Source: Karalla daura (Eukaryota; Chordata; Actinopteri; Chaetodontiformes; Leiognathidae). From it: a stretch of DNA of 64,000 bases. Shown piece after piece: positions 30,766-43,500 of this stretch (within the stretch, counting starts at the first letter, position 1; each line of letters starts with the position of its first letter). The notes under the pieces were generated by a model. That model was given only the letters and a program-made list of their open reading frames with translations, was not told the DNA's origin and did no database searches. The stretch covers positions 28,833,414 through 28,897,413 of the forward strand of contig CM055188.1 of NCBI GenBank assembly GCA_029224185.1, written 5' to 3'. Made by a program: the position numbers and the translations under genes.

Positions 30766-30945
30766 CTAGTCTTTCCATACCAGCGTTGTCTGTTTTACAT
30801 TGATAAGAGCTACAACCAAGAAATACATGAAAGACTTAATTCTCGGTTGAATTTTGCTTCTTTTTTCCCCTCCTCTCTATGGTTACGTCTGTATTAGCGC
30901 AGATCTAGCGCAGATCTTGGCACATCTACCTAAAGAAGCAGACTT

Positions 30946-31425
30946 GTTGCGTCTATATTCCCATCCCGCATCATGTTGTGCGTGTTCTCTGAACGCTCTG
31001 ACACCTGTGTATACTTGCATTTTTAGACCTGAATGTTCCTGCTGGTTGACCGCCTCTCTTAGTCATCCCAGCCCTGTATTTGTGTCTTTGTTGCTGAGTT
31101 GATGGCGCAATTACCTCACTTTAATCTGCGCCACGGTTGTCAGGGGCAACAGTGGCGCAGATTAAATTCAGAAGCGCAGAGACCTTGCGCTCCATCCTCC
31201 AGCTGCGACACAGGAACACATTCAGAATGAGACTGTGAAGTAGGCACAGATATTTATATGTTTTTTGGGTTTTTTTTCTTATTTTCCTGTTTGACAAGTA
31301 TGTGTTGTGCGCTCATCCAGTGAGTTTTGAGAATACATCATCACAGATCCAACACAGAAGTCCAGACCGACAGTGAGAAACAGAGGTGGAAGGTCATCAA
31401 TCAGTCAATTAATCAATCAGTCAGT
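30946..31425 (+). repeat. Unit 2 H module with X-box-like hairpin (H2)
   Basis: Nearly identical by eye to 15344-15800, apart from a short indel near 31350. The hairpin is at 31122-31164 (13-bp stem, one mismatch, 4 bp, 7-nt loop) with the X-box-like core at 31136-31150. A plus-strand frame shared with H1 reads LRLYSHPASCCACSLN, then LTPVYTCIFRP, but ends differently in the two copies. Confidence 0.7.
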
Positions 31426-31534
31426 CTAGCAGACGTTATTTAGATATCACCTTTTGCGCATAAAAGTAAAATATACTTGCAATTTTAGGCGAAATGAATG
31501 TGATTTATTGTGACACCATCTGGACTGCTCTTTT

Positions 31535-32300
31535 GTGTTTCCAGCTGAGGGTATCTGGTTTGGGACTGGATCTTTGTGAAAAGTCAGAGTAGATTTCTCA
31601 CATGGAAATGTAAAACTGGCCGAGGCTCAAACTCACAGTCTTCAACACCAAGCCATCCTCTACCCGTCTGACTGAGTACTTCACACGTGTCTTCATAGAC
31701 TGAGTCAAATTGCATCTAGACAGCATGGAGATGTTGGTAATTTGTTTTTAAAGATGATTTATTGGCTCATAAGTGAAGAAGTGAGTGATATTTTCCACAC
31801 ATCATCTACCATGACCCATCTTTTTTTTTTTAATGAACATTGAAAATGGCAGCTCAGGCTGCCCGGCCCCCTAATAAATTAAATCAGATTGCAATCTCCT
31901 GGTGTCTCACTGTGCCTGACTGCACACCCTCTGTGTTCATCAGAAGACTTTGAATGCTATTACGATTACCATTTACATTACATTACCATTAAATACCATG
32001 TTTGTTTGTTTTCAGAATTCTACAGTCACGTTTTCACTCACCTTTCTTACCTGCGGTGCCAGTGTTTTACAGGTGTGAGGGTTTGGAATGAGGAGTGTCT
32101 TTTCTTTCAACACCTTGTTGAAAGTTGTGCATATTCTTTTCTTCTCTATATTTTCAATTTCCAGTCTGGATAAACTTCCTCCGAACTTGTATGCACTGTC
32201 CCCTTTTCCCCCCTCCTCGATCGATTTGAAATATGCACAGCTGCATCATCACAGCTATCAATCTGTTAATGTGGACTGACTGTGTTCCTGCTGAAAACAT
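31535..32300 (+). repeat. Unit 2 L module
   Basis: Two patches (31535-31690 and about 32180-32300) correspond to 16640-16760 and 18690-18800 in unit 1, where later LINE material separates them more widely. From 32300 to 33580 I see no gene, only short CA and CATG repeats. Confidence 0.5.
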
Positions 32301-33589
32301 GAGTCATGCTACAGGTGTGTTCGTAGTTCCTCGTAGAGGGTAGCAGGAACTACGTGTGACACAGGTGTGTGCTGATCGGTAGGGATGGGAACCAAGACGC
32401 AAATCTTTTTATAAATCGACACAGAAGATTGATTCCTCAGGAGTGTTTGCATGCCTGCTTAACTGTTCAGCTATATTGCAAATGCATAGTGTGGTTACAT
32501 GCATACTGCGTTGTTCAGGTCAGAATGCAGTAAACATGGTGCTGTGGCAGTGGGGCTATATTTTGTGCGAAAAATCAATTTGAACTAATTTATTCCCTCA
32601 TTCAGAGAGAATAGATATGAGGAGAATTCGATTGATATGTATTGTAGAGTCAGCCAGGACATGCATCTCAGCAGCCTTGGGGAATTTGTTGATGTATGTA
32701 CAAATGTATCTAAACACCAGCAATTCTAATGCTCCTGATGGAGGTGTGGCCTTTAATACCTTTACGTCTGTGTGTGACACACATGCACACAGACACACAC
32801 ACCCACATAGACAAATGGTCATCTTTCCCAGAACTTGTGATAGTTTACCAGAATTTGGTGTGTCTGAACAGTACTTGTTGATAGCACCATTTCCTATCCG
32901 ACCTACCTGATCTTTCTTCCTTAACAGTCACCATGTTGTTCTTTATTATTTTCCACCATTTAAGCAATATTGATAATTGATAGTCATCAAAATAGTACAA
33001 GGAGAATACAAAGAAGCAAACAAAACATCAGCATAATGGGACATCAAAAGCAGCACAAAAAAAGCAAATCAGAGGATATGACACTTGCATTCATGACAGC
33101 TGAGCCACTTATGCACGTAATAAAACTGTTACAAATGTTACATGAACCGTCTAGCAGGTCTTACATGCATAGACTCACATGCATGCATATGTAGGCACAC
33201 ATGTGAGAGAGAGAGATAGAGAGCAGCAAAGAACTCAGGACCAAAGAAGGCCAGAATGAAGAGATACAGACATCTTTTAGGGACAGAGATCCATTCTATG
33301 ACATCAACCAACAACTGACAATAACCACAAGAACAACAACAACACTCTTTACCTTCTTTAGCAGTTGAGTGCAACAATAGGTGAAGAAATTTAAATCAGA
33401 AATGTTAAGCAACTGGCAGCTATGAATCTCTAACACTGAAATGATTTGTGATATCTCAGGGCATCTCTAGGCTGCACCTATAATGTGCATCATGCACACT
33501 GTGTATAGGGCAAGTGCTGGGAGGGGACAAAACCTGCAAAACCTCCCTAACCCTGAAAGCCCTGCAGTGGCGCCACTCAGTGGCGTGTT

Positions 33590-34512
33590 GAGGTATCTCA
33601 AGTCTTTACATTTCTGTCTCTCTAGCTGCAGCAGCTTCCAGCCTCACCAGACGCACCTTCCTGGCTACAGCTGCGTCAATCCTCTGTATCGCAGTCTTCC
33701 CAACTACAGCAACTTCCAGCCTCTCCAGCCACATCTTCCTGGCTGCAGCTACCTCAAGTCTCTACATCAGTGTCTTCCTAGCTGCAGTGACTTCCAGCCT
33801 CACCAGACGCACCTTCCTGGCTACAGCTACCCGAAAGTTTATATCTCTGCCTTCCTAGCTGCGGTATCTTCCAGCCTCACCAGACGCACCTTCCTGGCTG
33901 CAGCTACCCGAAAGTTTATATCTCTGCCTTCCTAGCTGCGGTATCTTCCAGCCTCACCAGACGCACCTTCCTGGCTGCAGCTACCTTAAGTCTCTACATC
34001 AATGCCTTCCTAGCCACAGCAACTTCCAGCTACAACAGAGATACTTTGCTGACTGCAGCTACCTCAGGTCTCTAAATCAGTGTCTTCCTGGCTGCAGAAA
34101 CTTCCAGCCTCACCAGAAGCACCTTCCTGGCTGCAGCTACCTCAAGTTTCTTCATCACTGCCTTCCAAGCTGCAGTAACTTCCGGCCTGCCCAATGGTAC
34201 CTTCCTGGCTGCAGCTACATCAAGTCTCTACATCACTGCCTTCCCAACTGCAGCAACTTCCCACCTCACCAGTGCCACCTTCCCAGCTGGAGTAACCTCT
34301 GCTTTCCTGGAAAACGTGTATATGTGAGCTTTTTATTTTTTCACTTTTCTTTGTTGAGTAAAAGTTTTCAAGCAGCTTTTCTGCAGTTCTAGTATATTCT
34401 GTCTCAAAACACTCTCTCCTCTCTTCTTCAATCTTCCCAGTTGCAGCAGTTTCCAGCTTTCCCAGTGGCACGTTCCTGGCTGCAGCCACCTCAAGTCTCT
34501 GAGAATCCTCCA
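33590..34512 (+). repeat. Array B: 39-bp tandem repeats of unit 2
   Basis: This is the cleanest stretch of the 39-bp repeat. Monomers alternate between CTTCCTGGCTGCAGCTACC-type and CTTCCAGCCTCACCAGACGC-type halves, with exact duplicates at about 33825-33900 and 33902-33980. A single AT-rich spacer at about 34317-34440 begins GTATATGTGAGC and ends TTCAATCTTCCCAG, matching the spacers of arrays A and C. The 150-codon frame at 33483-33935 runs through the repeat in changing registers and does not look like a conserved protein. Confidence 0.9.
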
Positions 34513-34539
34513 GCCTCAATAGTGGCGTCCAACTGCATT

Positions 34540-35062
34540 ATATGTTCATCATTTTGGGGAATCGTATTAAGGCTATCAGAGGAAAGGCATTCAGATACCA
34601 TAATTAATAGAAGGGAGGTAAATTACAGAATATGAACATTCTCAAAACACTTTAGACATTTTGGATTGTGGAAAGGGTAGAGACAGTACTCCTTGTTTTT
34701 GATTGGATACAACTTGTGCTTAAATTTATGCCATGAAATGACGTGTTGTAAATGGTAAAACTAAACAGAAGTGTAGACACTGTGATGTGCTTTGTATGTG
34801 TGCGTCCATATGTATATAAATATGAATAATATCCATACTATGTTTGTGATTTTTTTTTAGATTTTCATGTTCTCTGATAGATAACTTAAGTGTCTTCTGT
34901 TATATGTTATATACAGGTGTAATGTCTTCATAAATTGTTTAGACGTAGATTACGTTTATATATATATAGCCTAGTCATATATCATATCATATAATATTTA
35001 TTCATGTTCTTATTTAAATAGCTCAGTACGTTTCTGCATATTGTTTATTTACTGTGATAGTT

Positions 35063-35118
<56 letters not shown>

Positions 35119-35510
35119 TTCATAGTATGATTTATGTACAGGCTGCCTTGTTCTTGTTCTAATCTCTGCCTATCAGTACCTTTGCTCTGTTGTTGAGTCA
35201 ATGTGGATGAATTTCCCTTAATTTGTGCTACTATTTGTTACTGTTTTTAATTTATAACTGTTTTGTTTTAATAAGTAATGTTTGGCTGTGAATTTGTCCT
35301 TTACAACTTTATTGTCTGATATCCTGATCATTAAACAAAACTTTTACTCATCAGTTACTCAGTTCTTCAGTAGTTTTTGGTATTTTTTACTGTCACTCAA
35401 GTAAATAATTGGGTGACTTTTACTTTTAATTGAGTTATATTACTTTCATCTAATACTCTTGCTTGAGTTAAGTTTTAGGCTAGTCTACCCATCTCTGCCC
35501 AACTGTCTCT
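34540..35510 (+). repeat. Unit 2 tail module (T), with candidate poly(A) signal
   Basis: Starts TTTTGGGGAATCGTATTAAGG and matches 26309 onward, then includes a (CA)n tract (about 35067-35114). It continues with CAGGCTGCCTTGTTCTTG and a stretch (35180-35510) that matches 47110-47480: TTTGGCTGTGAAT / TTTGGCTCTGAAT, CATCAGTTACTCAGT / CACCAGTTACTCAGT, and CAAACTGTCTCTAGCTT-like words. ATTAAA at 35330-35335 aligns with AATAAA at 47287-47292, so a conserved plus-strand polyadenylation signal is plausible. Confidence 0.65.
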
Positions 35511-35799
35511 AGCTTTGCTTCAAAGACAGTTTTAGGACAGACATACTGTGCAATCATCACCCAGAAGCACTACATCTGCACAAAGGTTATAAACACTAGA
35601 TTATAGGTAAAAATTTTCTGCCTACCTTTCCTCACTTTTAGGAAGACAGTCTTTATCACATGCATTTGTAGAGGCTTTTAAAAATGAATGACATGATCAC
35701 ACAGGTTGACTAAAATATGTGCTAGTACTATACCCTCACCAAAGCTACAATAACATTGAGCAGTGAATAATGTAGAAAAATATATATGGAGTTTCCTGG

Positions 35800-36090
35800 T
35801 GCCTATCTCCAGCTCACATAGGGCAAAGGCAGGGAAAACATCCTAGAGGTTACCAGTCCATCACAGGGCACTCACACCATTCACAGTCATTTATACCTGG
35901 GGACAGTTTTGAGTCTCCAGCTGACTTCAGTGCATATTTTTGGACTGTGGAGGAAACCATAGTACCCAGAAGATGCCCACGCACAAATGTGAGAATATGC
36001 AAGCTGCACAAAGAAATGATCGGTAGGAGCTGGGATCAAACCCACAACCTTCTTGTTTCAGGCAACGTCCCTTACCACTGCGATCTTGTG
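35800..36090 (+). repeat. Widespread teleost interspersed repeat
   Basis: The order CAGTCCATCACAGGGC, CACACCATTCACAGTCAT, TTTTGGACTGTGGAGGAAAC, AGTACCCAGAAGATGCCCAC, then GATCAAACCCACAACCTTCTT is that of a roughly 300-bp repeat found across many bony fishes. It is diverged here and belongs to no host gene. From 36100 to 37520 I see no gene I can support; a GC-rich patch (37030-37250) may be another old repeat. Confidence 0.8.
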
Positions 36091-37529
36091 TGGCAACGTG
36101 GGGCATATAGAAAGTTCCAGTTTATAATAGCTCCAGTCTCAAGACATAAATTAAGATAGAAAAACAAAGCGTAACCCAACATATCCCATACATAAGCAAG
36201 CTGTGAGCAGGCCACTGTACCACTCTCACTTTGTCTAAATTGGAATTTAGGAGGCTCAGGACGCTTTTTCTGCATTAAACAAGCATTTTACTACTTCACC
36301 TATTCTGATCATGCTAGACCCATATCTGCAATTTATTTCTGAAGTAGATGCTTCAGATAAGTGAGTGGGAGCTAGTCTATCTCAACCCTTTTCCAGTGAC
36401 AAGAGTGACAAGAAGCTCCACCCCTGTGCTTTCTTTTCTCTTCAACTGTTTCCATCCCAGATTAATTATGACAAGTTAGCTGTCGAGGAATGGAGGCACT
36501 GGCTGTAGGGGGCCGAGGAACCCTTTATTATATCGACTGATCATAAAGATTTTTAAAGTTTAACCCCTGCCAAAAGTTAAACTAGACAGCCTTGATGGTC
36601 TTTGTTTTTCAATCGCTTCAACTTTTCATTATCCTACTGTACAAGCTCCAGTAACATAAAACCCAGTGCAATCTCCAGTCTTTTTTTATAAGGACAAGGA
36701 GGAACAGTGACAGATAGAACCCATCCATCTATAATCTCCCATTGTGGCCTCTGTATCTTGGCAGATTGAGGAGAGGGTTTTGAAGACTCTTGACTTGAGA
36801 GACACATCTTCTAGCAGTTGCCCTCCAGATTGTCTATTTGGTCCCCCGGAAACTGAAGTCAGGGGTCCTTGTGTGGATACAGTCCTCTCATTTGTTTTGC
36901 CATCCTGGAATCAATTTCCCAACGTGATGAGAGATGATGTCAGATGTTTTCTTGCAAACCGCAAGGTGTGCAGCTAACACAAGGCTTCAGCAATCAGGCT
37001 TCAGATCGACAAGACACCTGCCTTTGACTGATGCCTGATCAACATAGCGCCAGACCCCTGCGGCTCCTCCTGCGGATGGTGGGTCCTCAAGAGGTGGTGC
37101 CCATGTTTTGTGCTGAGCCTGACCGGGCCACATAGATAAAGGTCTGGTCACCATGCGCTCGCTTGTGGGCCCCTTCCTCGGGGCTCAGTGCAGGGCCCCA
37201 TTATCCCTCTGGTTCGGGTACACAGTGCCCACAATGTCTCTTATTGAACAACCTAGAAAATGAACTAATGGATGCTGTCTGCCCTTTATGTCTGCCCCAC
37301 GGGAATGTAAGAAACATGAAATAAACTGAAATTAACCAAAAGGTTGTCTTACCTTCCCGTTTTCTCAAGTTTTCTATAGTAACATTGACTTAGGACATTC
37401 CACATATTAACATTAACTAAGATTTGCACACTTCATTGTCAATAAAATACTGCTTCAATATTTTATTCATTAAAATAGTTTGCCTGTGTTGTTTTTTGTT
37501 GTAAATACTTTAATTTTTACACCTTGTCA

Positions 37530-38420
37530 TACTTGTTGGCTACCTGTTTCAGTCATCCGAGCACTGTCTCTGTGTCTCTGTGAGCAGCTGATGTCGCAGT
37601 CTGCACAGCTGTTGTCAGGGGCAACGCTGGCGCAGATGAGTCTGTGAAGTGCACACAGAGACCTTGAGCCACCGTCTCCCCCTTCTGCCCCAAAATGCAA
37701 CATTAGGAACGGAAATTGTGAGGGTAGACACAGAAACATGTTTTCTTTAGGTTTTTCATATATTTTTTTCCTGTATCTTTCTTCGTTTTCTTGACCAGTA
37801 TATACTACTGTGACTATTCAGCGAGTTTATAAATACATTATCATAGAACCAAAACAGATGTGCACCATCGTTTTTGTATTAAGTACTAAATGTTGAAGAT
37901 GGTAAAGTTTCAAAAGGGGTTACAAACATTTACATATGCACCTACATATATACCAGTCTGTTTTCCAATGTATTTGTATTGATAGTATCAGATACCTGTC
38001 CTCTTTTATCAATGTATGAGACTGTACTTCAGTTAAGGTTTAACAGAGACACAAATTGTCTTTTATCTATAAGAGATGCCTTTCAGAGTGGCCCTCGTCA
38101 TTTAAGAAGGCAAACTTATCATAAGAAAACACTCTGTTACACTCTGTTATCTCATTCATTCATTCATTCATTCATTCATTCATCATGAATGCTTGGTTAT
38201 CTCGCGATAAGAAAGTGTTAAGTTATGATGACAATACGTCACTAATATAAAAAAAAACATGTGGTTGTTCTTGGCCTGTGTCATAAGCAGTTAGGTTAAT
38301 TTATTTTTTATGAATCATGTTGCACTCACTATTGTTATTTGTGAGCCAAGTACTGTTAAACTGAAAAATAAAGAATGTTTTAGAAAACTTATTTTTGGTA
38401 AATAATCAAACTTACTGAGT
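37530..38420 (+). repeat. Upstream H-type module before P3 (H'2)
   Basis: Parallel to 29040-29760: the X-box-like core is at 37611-37625, followed by GCTGGCGCAGATGAGTCTGT and GAGACCTTGAGCCACCGTC. The minus-strand frame (SQFPFLMLHFG, then LICASVAPDNSCADCD) is open in both. A (CATT)n run lies at about 38154-38182 and an (AAT)n run at about 38488-38508. Confidence 0.6.
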
Positions 38421-38639
38421 TGCATCGAGAGAATGAGCTGAATACTGATATCTAGTGTCTTAAGATCATAATTGCAGTAACAAAAATAATAATAATAATA
38501 ATAATAATTCCAGCCATCGGTTGCCAGGTCGACAGGACATGATCAGTAGTCTCATATTGTGGTCCATTTCGTTTCAATTTACAGCCCCATACAGCATAGA
38601 AATATGTGATTTTAGGACATTTGACTCCTAGTGTTTATA

Positions 38640-39070
38640 AGTATTTTTCTTTTCTGACCACCTTCTTGTGCTTCGTTTTATCCATATCCGTTATTCAGAC
38701 TGTAAGTCCATATCCATGCGCTCAACTTCTTCCACAGTGTCAGGTGTTTTATACTCAGTCTATGGTGAAACACATAGGCAGCACATATATGATTGGTCCA
38801 GCCCTGTGTCAGTATTAGACCATTGGATGCTGTCTGCCATGCTGTCCGGCCTGTGAGAGACAGGATTGGTCCAACCCATTTTCACTCTAGAACATGAACC
38901 AACCAGCCGATCGTTGTTTCAAGTATCGGCCCAGTTTTAAGAGGAAAAAAAACATACGAGGTGTGTCAACCCACAGACCTCCATGAAAACGCTAGATGAT
39001 CAATGTATATCAGAGCAGTCTGTCACCGCGACCACTACGCAAGACCAAGTCAAGACTAGGGGGATTCAGG
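38640..39070 (+). promoter_or_regulatory. Unit 3 promoter-like block (P3)
   Basis: Inverted CCAAT boxes at 38792-38796, 38822-38826 and 38865-38869 (first in GATTGGTCCAGCCC as in P1, last in GATTGGTCCAACCC as in P2) precede CCGATCGTTGTTTCA, TCGGCCCAGTTTTAAG and AACCCACAGACCTCCATG. The block ends GGGATTCAG|GTAAGGAGC, with donor GT at 39070-39071. Order and spacing parallel P2, except for an extra stretch before the donor. Confidence 0.5.
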
Positions 39071-39369
39071 TAAGGAGCAGCTCGATCTTTGTTTTTCCAC
39101 TATAGTGCTGTCTGACTGGTTAAAATGAGTTACGACCAAGTTATGCATCAAAGACTTAGTTCTCAGTTCAAGTTTCCTATTTCCCATTACAACTCTGTAT
39201 TTACTGGCATTTTACAGACAGAAGCATGATATTGAATTTGGACATTGCATGTTTTCATACACAGGCTGCTGTGATGTGCACATTTTGATTGTCATATAAT
39301 ATAACATTATTATATATAATAGAATATATAATATATGTGTGTGTATAATATGTGTGTGTATGTATGCAT

Positions 39370-39370
<1 letters not shown>

Positions 39371-39439
<69 letters not shown>

Positions 39440-39550
39440 CATCCATCCATCCATCCATCCATCCATCCATCCATCCATCCATCCATCCATCCATCCATCC
39501 ATCCATCCATCCATCCATCCATCCATCTATCTATCTATCTATATATATAT
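39371..39550. repeat. Compound (CTAT)n-(CCAT)n microsatellite
   Basis: CTAT units give way to CCAT units near 39439 and return to CTAT near 39527. The Ser-Ile-Tyr-Leu and His-Pro-Ser-Ile frames over it are artefacts. Confidence 0.98.
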
Positions 39551-39639
39551 TCCTATCCCATGATGTTTTGCATTTTCTCTGAATATTTTTACAATTGTAT
39601 ATGCTTTATATACTTAATATACCTTAATTTTCTTGCTTG

Positions 39640-39870
39640 TTGAATGCCCCCCTTAGTCATCCCAGCCCTGCGCAAAGTTGACTGCGCCACTGTTGTCATG
39701 GGCAACAGTTGCGTAGATGAAATTGTGAAGTGCACACCGAGGCCTTGCGCGCTCCATCCTTCTCCTCCCCTAAATGCAGGTGTGTTGCATTTCAGAATGA
39801 AATTGTTAGGTAGGCACAGGAAGCCATTCAGAGAGTTTTGAGAATGCATCGTCACAGATCGTCAAAAGAT
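39640..39870 (+). repeat. Unit 3 H module (H3)
   Basis: A diverged copy of H1/H2. It shares AGTCATCCCAGCCCTG, CTGCGCCACTGTTG before the loop, GGCAACAGTTGCGTAGAT after it, the GCACACCGAGGCCTTGCGC stretch, and CATTTCAGAATGAAATTG before GTAGGCACAGG. The X-box-like core is at 39692-39706, with ATGG in place of AGGG in the loop. From 39870 to 40570 I see no gene. Confidence 0.6.
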
Positions 39871-40574
39871 GTTCAGTCTGGACTTGTTAGGTGCTCACTA
39901 GTGGGGAGTTATAAACATTTATATACACAAGCACGTACATATAGCTGTACCAGTCCTTATGTTTTATTAATTGTATTAGTGAAGATGAGTGGACAGTGCA
40001 TACCAGAGATTGATGATCCTTTATACAGTCCTATTTACAGTATCTTGAAAATATACAATTACATGTGCATAAAGCCCTTTCTTAAATGCACCTGTGCCTA
40101 TAGTCACATATCTCTGTAAACTACATATTGTTGTATTGATGAGGTTTTTTGCTCTCTTCATTTGTTTAACTTGTCTCCTTAGATGAGATTTTTCATATAG
40201 TTCCCTTGGCAGATTGAGAAGTTGTTCATTGAACAACTTCTTAAAGGGACAATGTTTGATATTTTTTGTGTATTGCTTATCAATCATTTGCTTATCAGTC
40301 ATTTTAAAAGGAGGAAAGATGAATCAAGAAAATGGGTAGAAATATAGATGTAGTCCTGGCTGAAAAGGAGGATAGATGTAAAGTAAGAACACTCATGTCA
40401 ATGTGAATCGTGGACGTGTTCAATATGTTTTGTTTTTGTTTTTTGTCATGCCAGGGTAAGAAAGACAAACAGAAGATGGAGAGGGAACTGCAATCCATGT
40501 ATAAGTGCAACGTTTTTATAGTTTACTTTTCTTGATAAAACTCATTGTATGTTCTACCTCAAAGCGTTTTCTTC

Positions 40575-43500
40575 TCTCTTCCAAGCTGCAGCATTTTCTG
40601 GCCTGACCAATGGCATGTTTCCAACTGCAGCAACTTCAAGCTTCTCCAGTGCCACCTTCCAGTCCGTGGCAAAGTTAAACCACTGACTCCCTCTCTTCCC
40701 AGCTTCAGCATCTTCCAGCGTCAGTATGGGGCCCTTCCTGGCTGTGGTTTCAAGCCTCCACATCGCCCTTGGAAAGAGCTGAACAACAGCCGAACAACTC
40801 CTCTGTTTGTGCTTGTGCTTGTTCTGATTGTTTGTGCTTGCCTGCCCGTCCTGGGTGAGGATCCCCTCATGTCTCTCACCCTGAGGTTTCTCCCATTTTT
40901 TTCCCTGTCAGGGATTTTCATGGCAGTTTTCCTCAGCCGATGCGAGGGTCTAAGGGCAGGACAACACACTGTATTATAACTGTTTCAATCATTGTCAAGC
41001 CCATTGAGTTTGCCTTGTGCACTTCATAAATAAAAAATGATTGATTGATAATATTTCAGAGCTTCTACATCATTTTCTTCCCAGCAGCCTCATCTTCCAA
41101 CTACAGCCAGGACTCACTGTCTTCCATGCTGCAGCATCCTCTAGCCTCACTTGTGGCATCATTAAGGCTGTAGAAACGTCAGGTCCCTACATCCCTGCCT
41201 TCCCAGCTGCAGCATCATCTGGCTTCAGCCAGTGGCATATTCCCAGCTGCGGTAACTACTAATCTTGACATCAGTATCTTCCCAACTGCAACAACTTCTG
41301 ATCACTGCAGTGGCATTTTCCTGGCTATAGCAGCCCAGCTGCATCTTCCAGCCTCACTAGCAGCAGCATCCTGGCTGCATTCTGGCTCAACATCACTGTC
41401 TTTGAAGCTGCAGGATGGCACATCCTGACTGCAGCAACCTCACTTCTCTGTACGAAATTACTCCCAGCTGTGGCATCTTCCCGTCTCATCAATGGCAGTT
41501 TCCTGGCTTCAGCTGAGCCCTGAATAAAACACTCTCAAACCACTGTCTTGCTGTCTTCTAAACTGCAGCAACATCCAGCCTCTCAAGTGGCACCCTCCCA
41601 GCTACAGTAATCTGTACTTCATCACTGCCTTTCCAGCTGCATTATCATCCTGCTTTACCAGTTGCACTTTCCTGTCTGTAGAAACCTCAAGCTTCTTCTT
41701 CATTGTCTTCCCAACTGCAGCAGCTTCCTCTGCCTCTCCTGTGGAACATTTCTGGCTGTAGCAGCTTCAAACCACTACATCTCTGTCTTCCAAACTACAG
41801 TATCTTCCAACCTCACTAGTGGCACCTTCTCAGCTCTCTATATCAGTGTCTTCCCTATTAAAATACATGTATATGTAAGCTTTTCGTTGTTCACAGTTTT
41901 TGTTTAAACAAACCAAACAAGCTTATTTTCTGTAGATTCTGTAGATTCATTCTCTGTCCTCTCAAATCAGTGTCTTCCAACTTCCAGCCCTCCTATTGGC
42001 ACCTTGCGTCTTCTGACCTGGAATACATTTCTATGTGAGATTTCTATTGTTCACTATCTTTGAACAAGCAACATTTCTTAAGAGTTGTATTGAATCATAT
42101 ATTTAAAGCATTCTCTCTCTACATCTGTGTCTTCCCAGCCACAGCACCCTCCAGGTGGTCGTCCAATGGCACCTTCCTGGTTGCTGCACCCTCAAGCCAC
42201 CACATCACTGTCTTCCAAGCTGCAGCATCTTCTAGCCTCAACACTGGCCAGTTGTCAGCAGCAGTAACGTCTACAGTGCTGTCTACATCGCTGTCTTCCC
42301 AATAACAGCAAATTCACTCCCCTCGTGGCACGTTGCTGGCTGCATCAGCCTAAACCCTCTACATCACGGTCTTTCCAATAATAGAAAATTCTGGCCCACC
42401 ACTGCTGCCCTCTCTGCTTTTTACATCAGTGTCTTCCCTGCTGGAATACATTTATCTGTGAGCTTTATAATGTTCATTATCTTTGTTAAATGGAAAGTTT
42501 ATAAGCAGCATTCTCTCTCCTCTCAATCAGTGTCTTCCAGACTGCAGCAACTTCCAGCCCCTCTAGTGGCACCTTCCTGGCTGCATTAGTCTAAAGCCTC
42601 TAGATCATTGTCTTCCCAATAACAGAAAATCTGTCCCCACTCATGGCGTCTGCTCTGCTTTTTGCATTAGTATCTTTCCTGCTTGAATACATGTATCTGT
42701 GAGCTCTTTTATTGTTCATTATTTCAATTTAATGAACGCTTACAAGCATCATCTCTGCAAACTTACTAAAAACATTCTCTCGCATCTCAATCAGTATCTT
42801 CCAAACTGCAGCATCTTCTAGTTCATCCAGTGGCACCTTCCTGGCTGTATCAGCCTAAAGACTCTACATCAGTGTCTTCCAAACAACAAAAAACTGTGTC
42901 CTCTAGAGTGATATTCTTTACACCAGTGTCCCTGCTGGAATACATGCATATGTGAGCTTTCTATTATTGACAAATTTTGTTAAATGAAACTTTCCAAGCA
43001 TATTTTTTTAGAGTTGTATTATATCAAAGCATTCTCTCTGCATCTGTGTCTTCCCAGATGCAGCACCTTCCAGGACGTCCAATGGCATCTTCCTGGTTAC
43101 TGCACCCTCAAGCCACCACATCCCTGTCTTCCAAGCTGCAGCATCTTCTAGCCTCAACACTGGCCAGTTGCCAGCAGCAGTAACATCTACAGTACTGTCT
43201 ACATCGCTGTCTTCCCAATAACAGCAAATTCAAGCCTCTAATGGCACCTTCCTGGCTGCATCAGCCTAACACCCCCACATCGCTGTCTTCCCAGTAACAG
43301 AAAATTCTGTCCCCACAAGTGGAGCCTACCCTGCTCTTTAGATCGGTGTCTTCCCTGCTTGAATACATGTATCTGTGAGCTCTTTTCATTATTTCTATTT
43401 AATGAAAGTTTACGAGCATAATTTCTGCAAACTTATTTTATTTCTACATCAAAACACTCTCACTCCTTTCAATCAGTGTCTTCCAAACTCCAGCAACTGC

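Noticed and set aside
39335..39643. Frames with Ser-Ile-Tyr-Leu and His-Pro-Ser-Ile repeats
   Set aside because: Produced by the compound CTAT/CCAT microsatellite.
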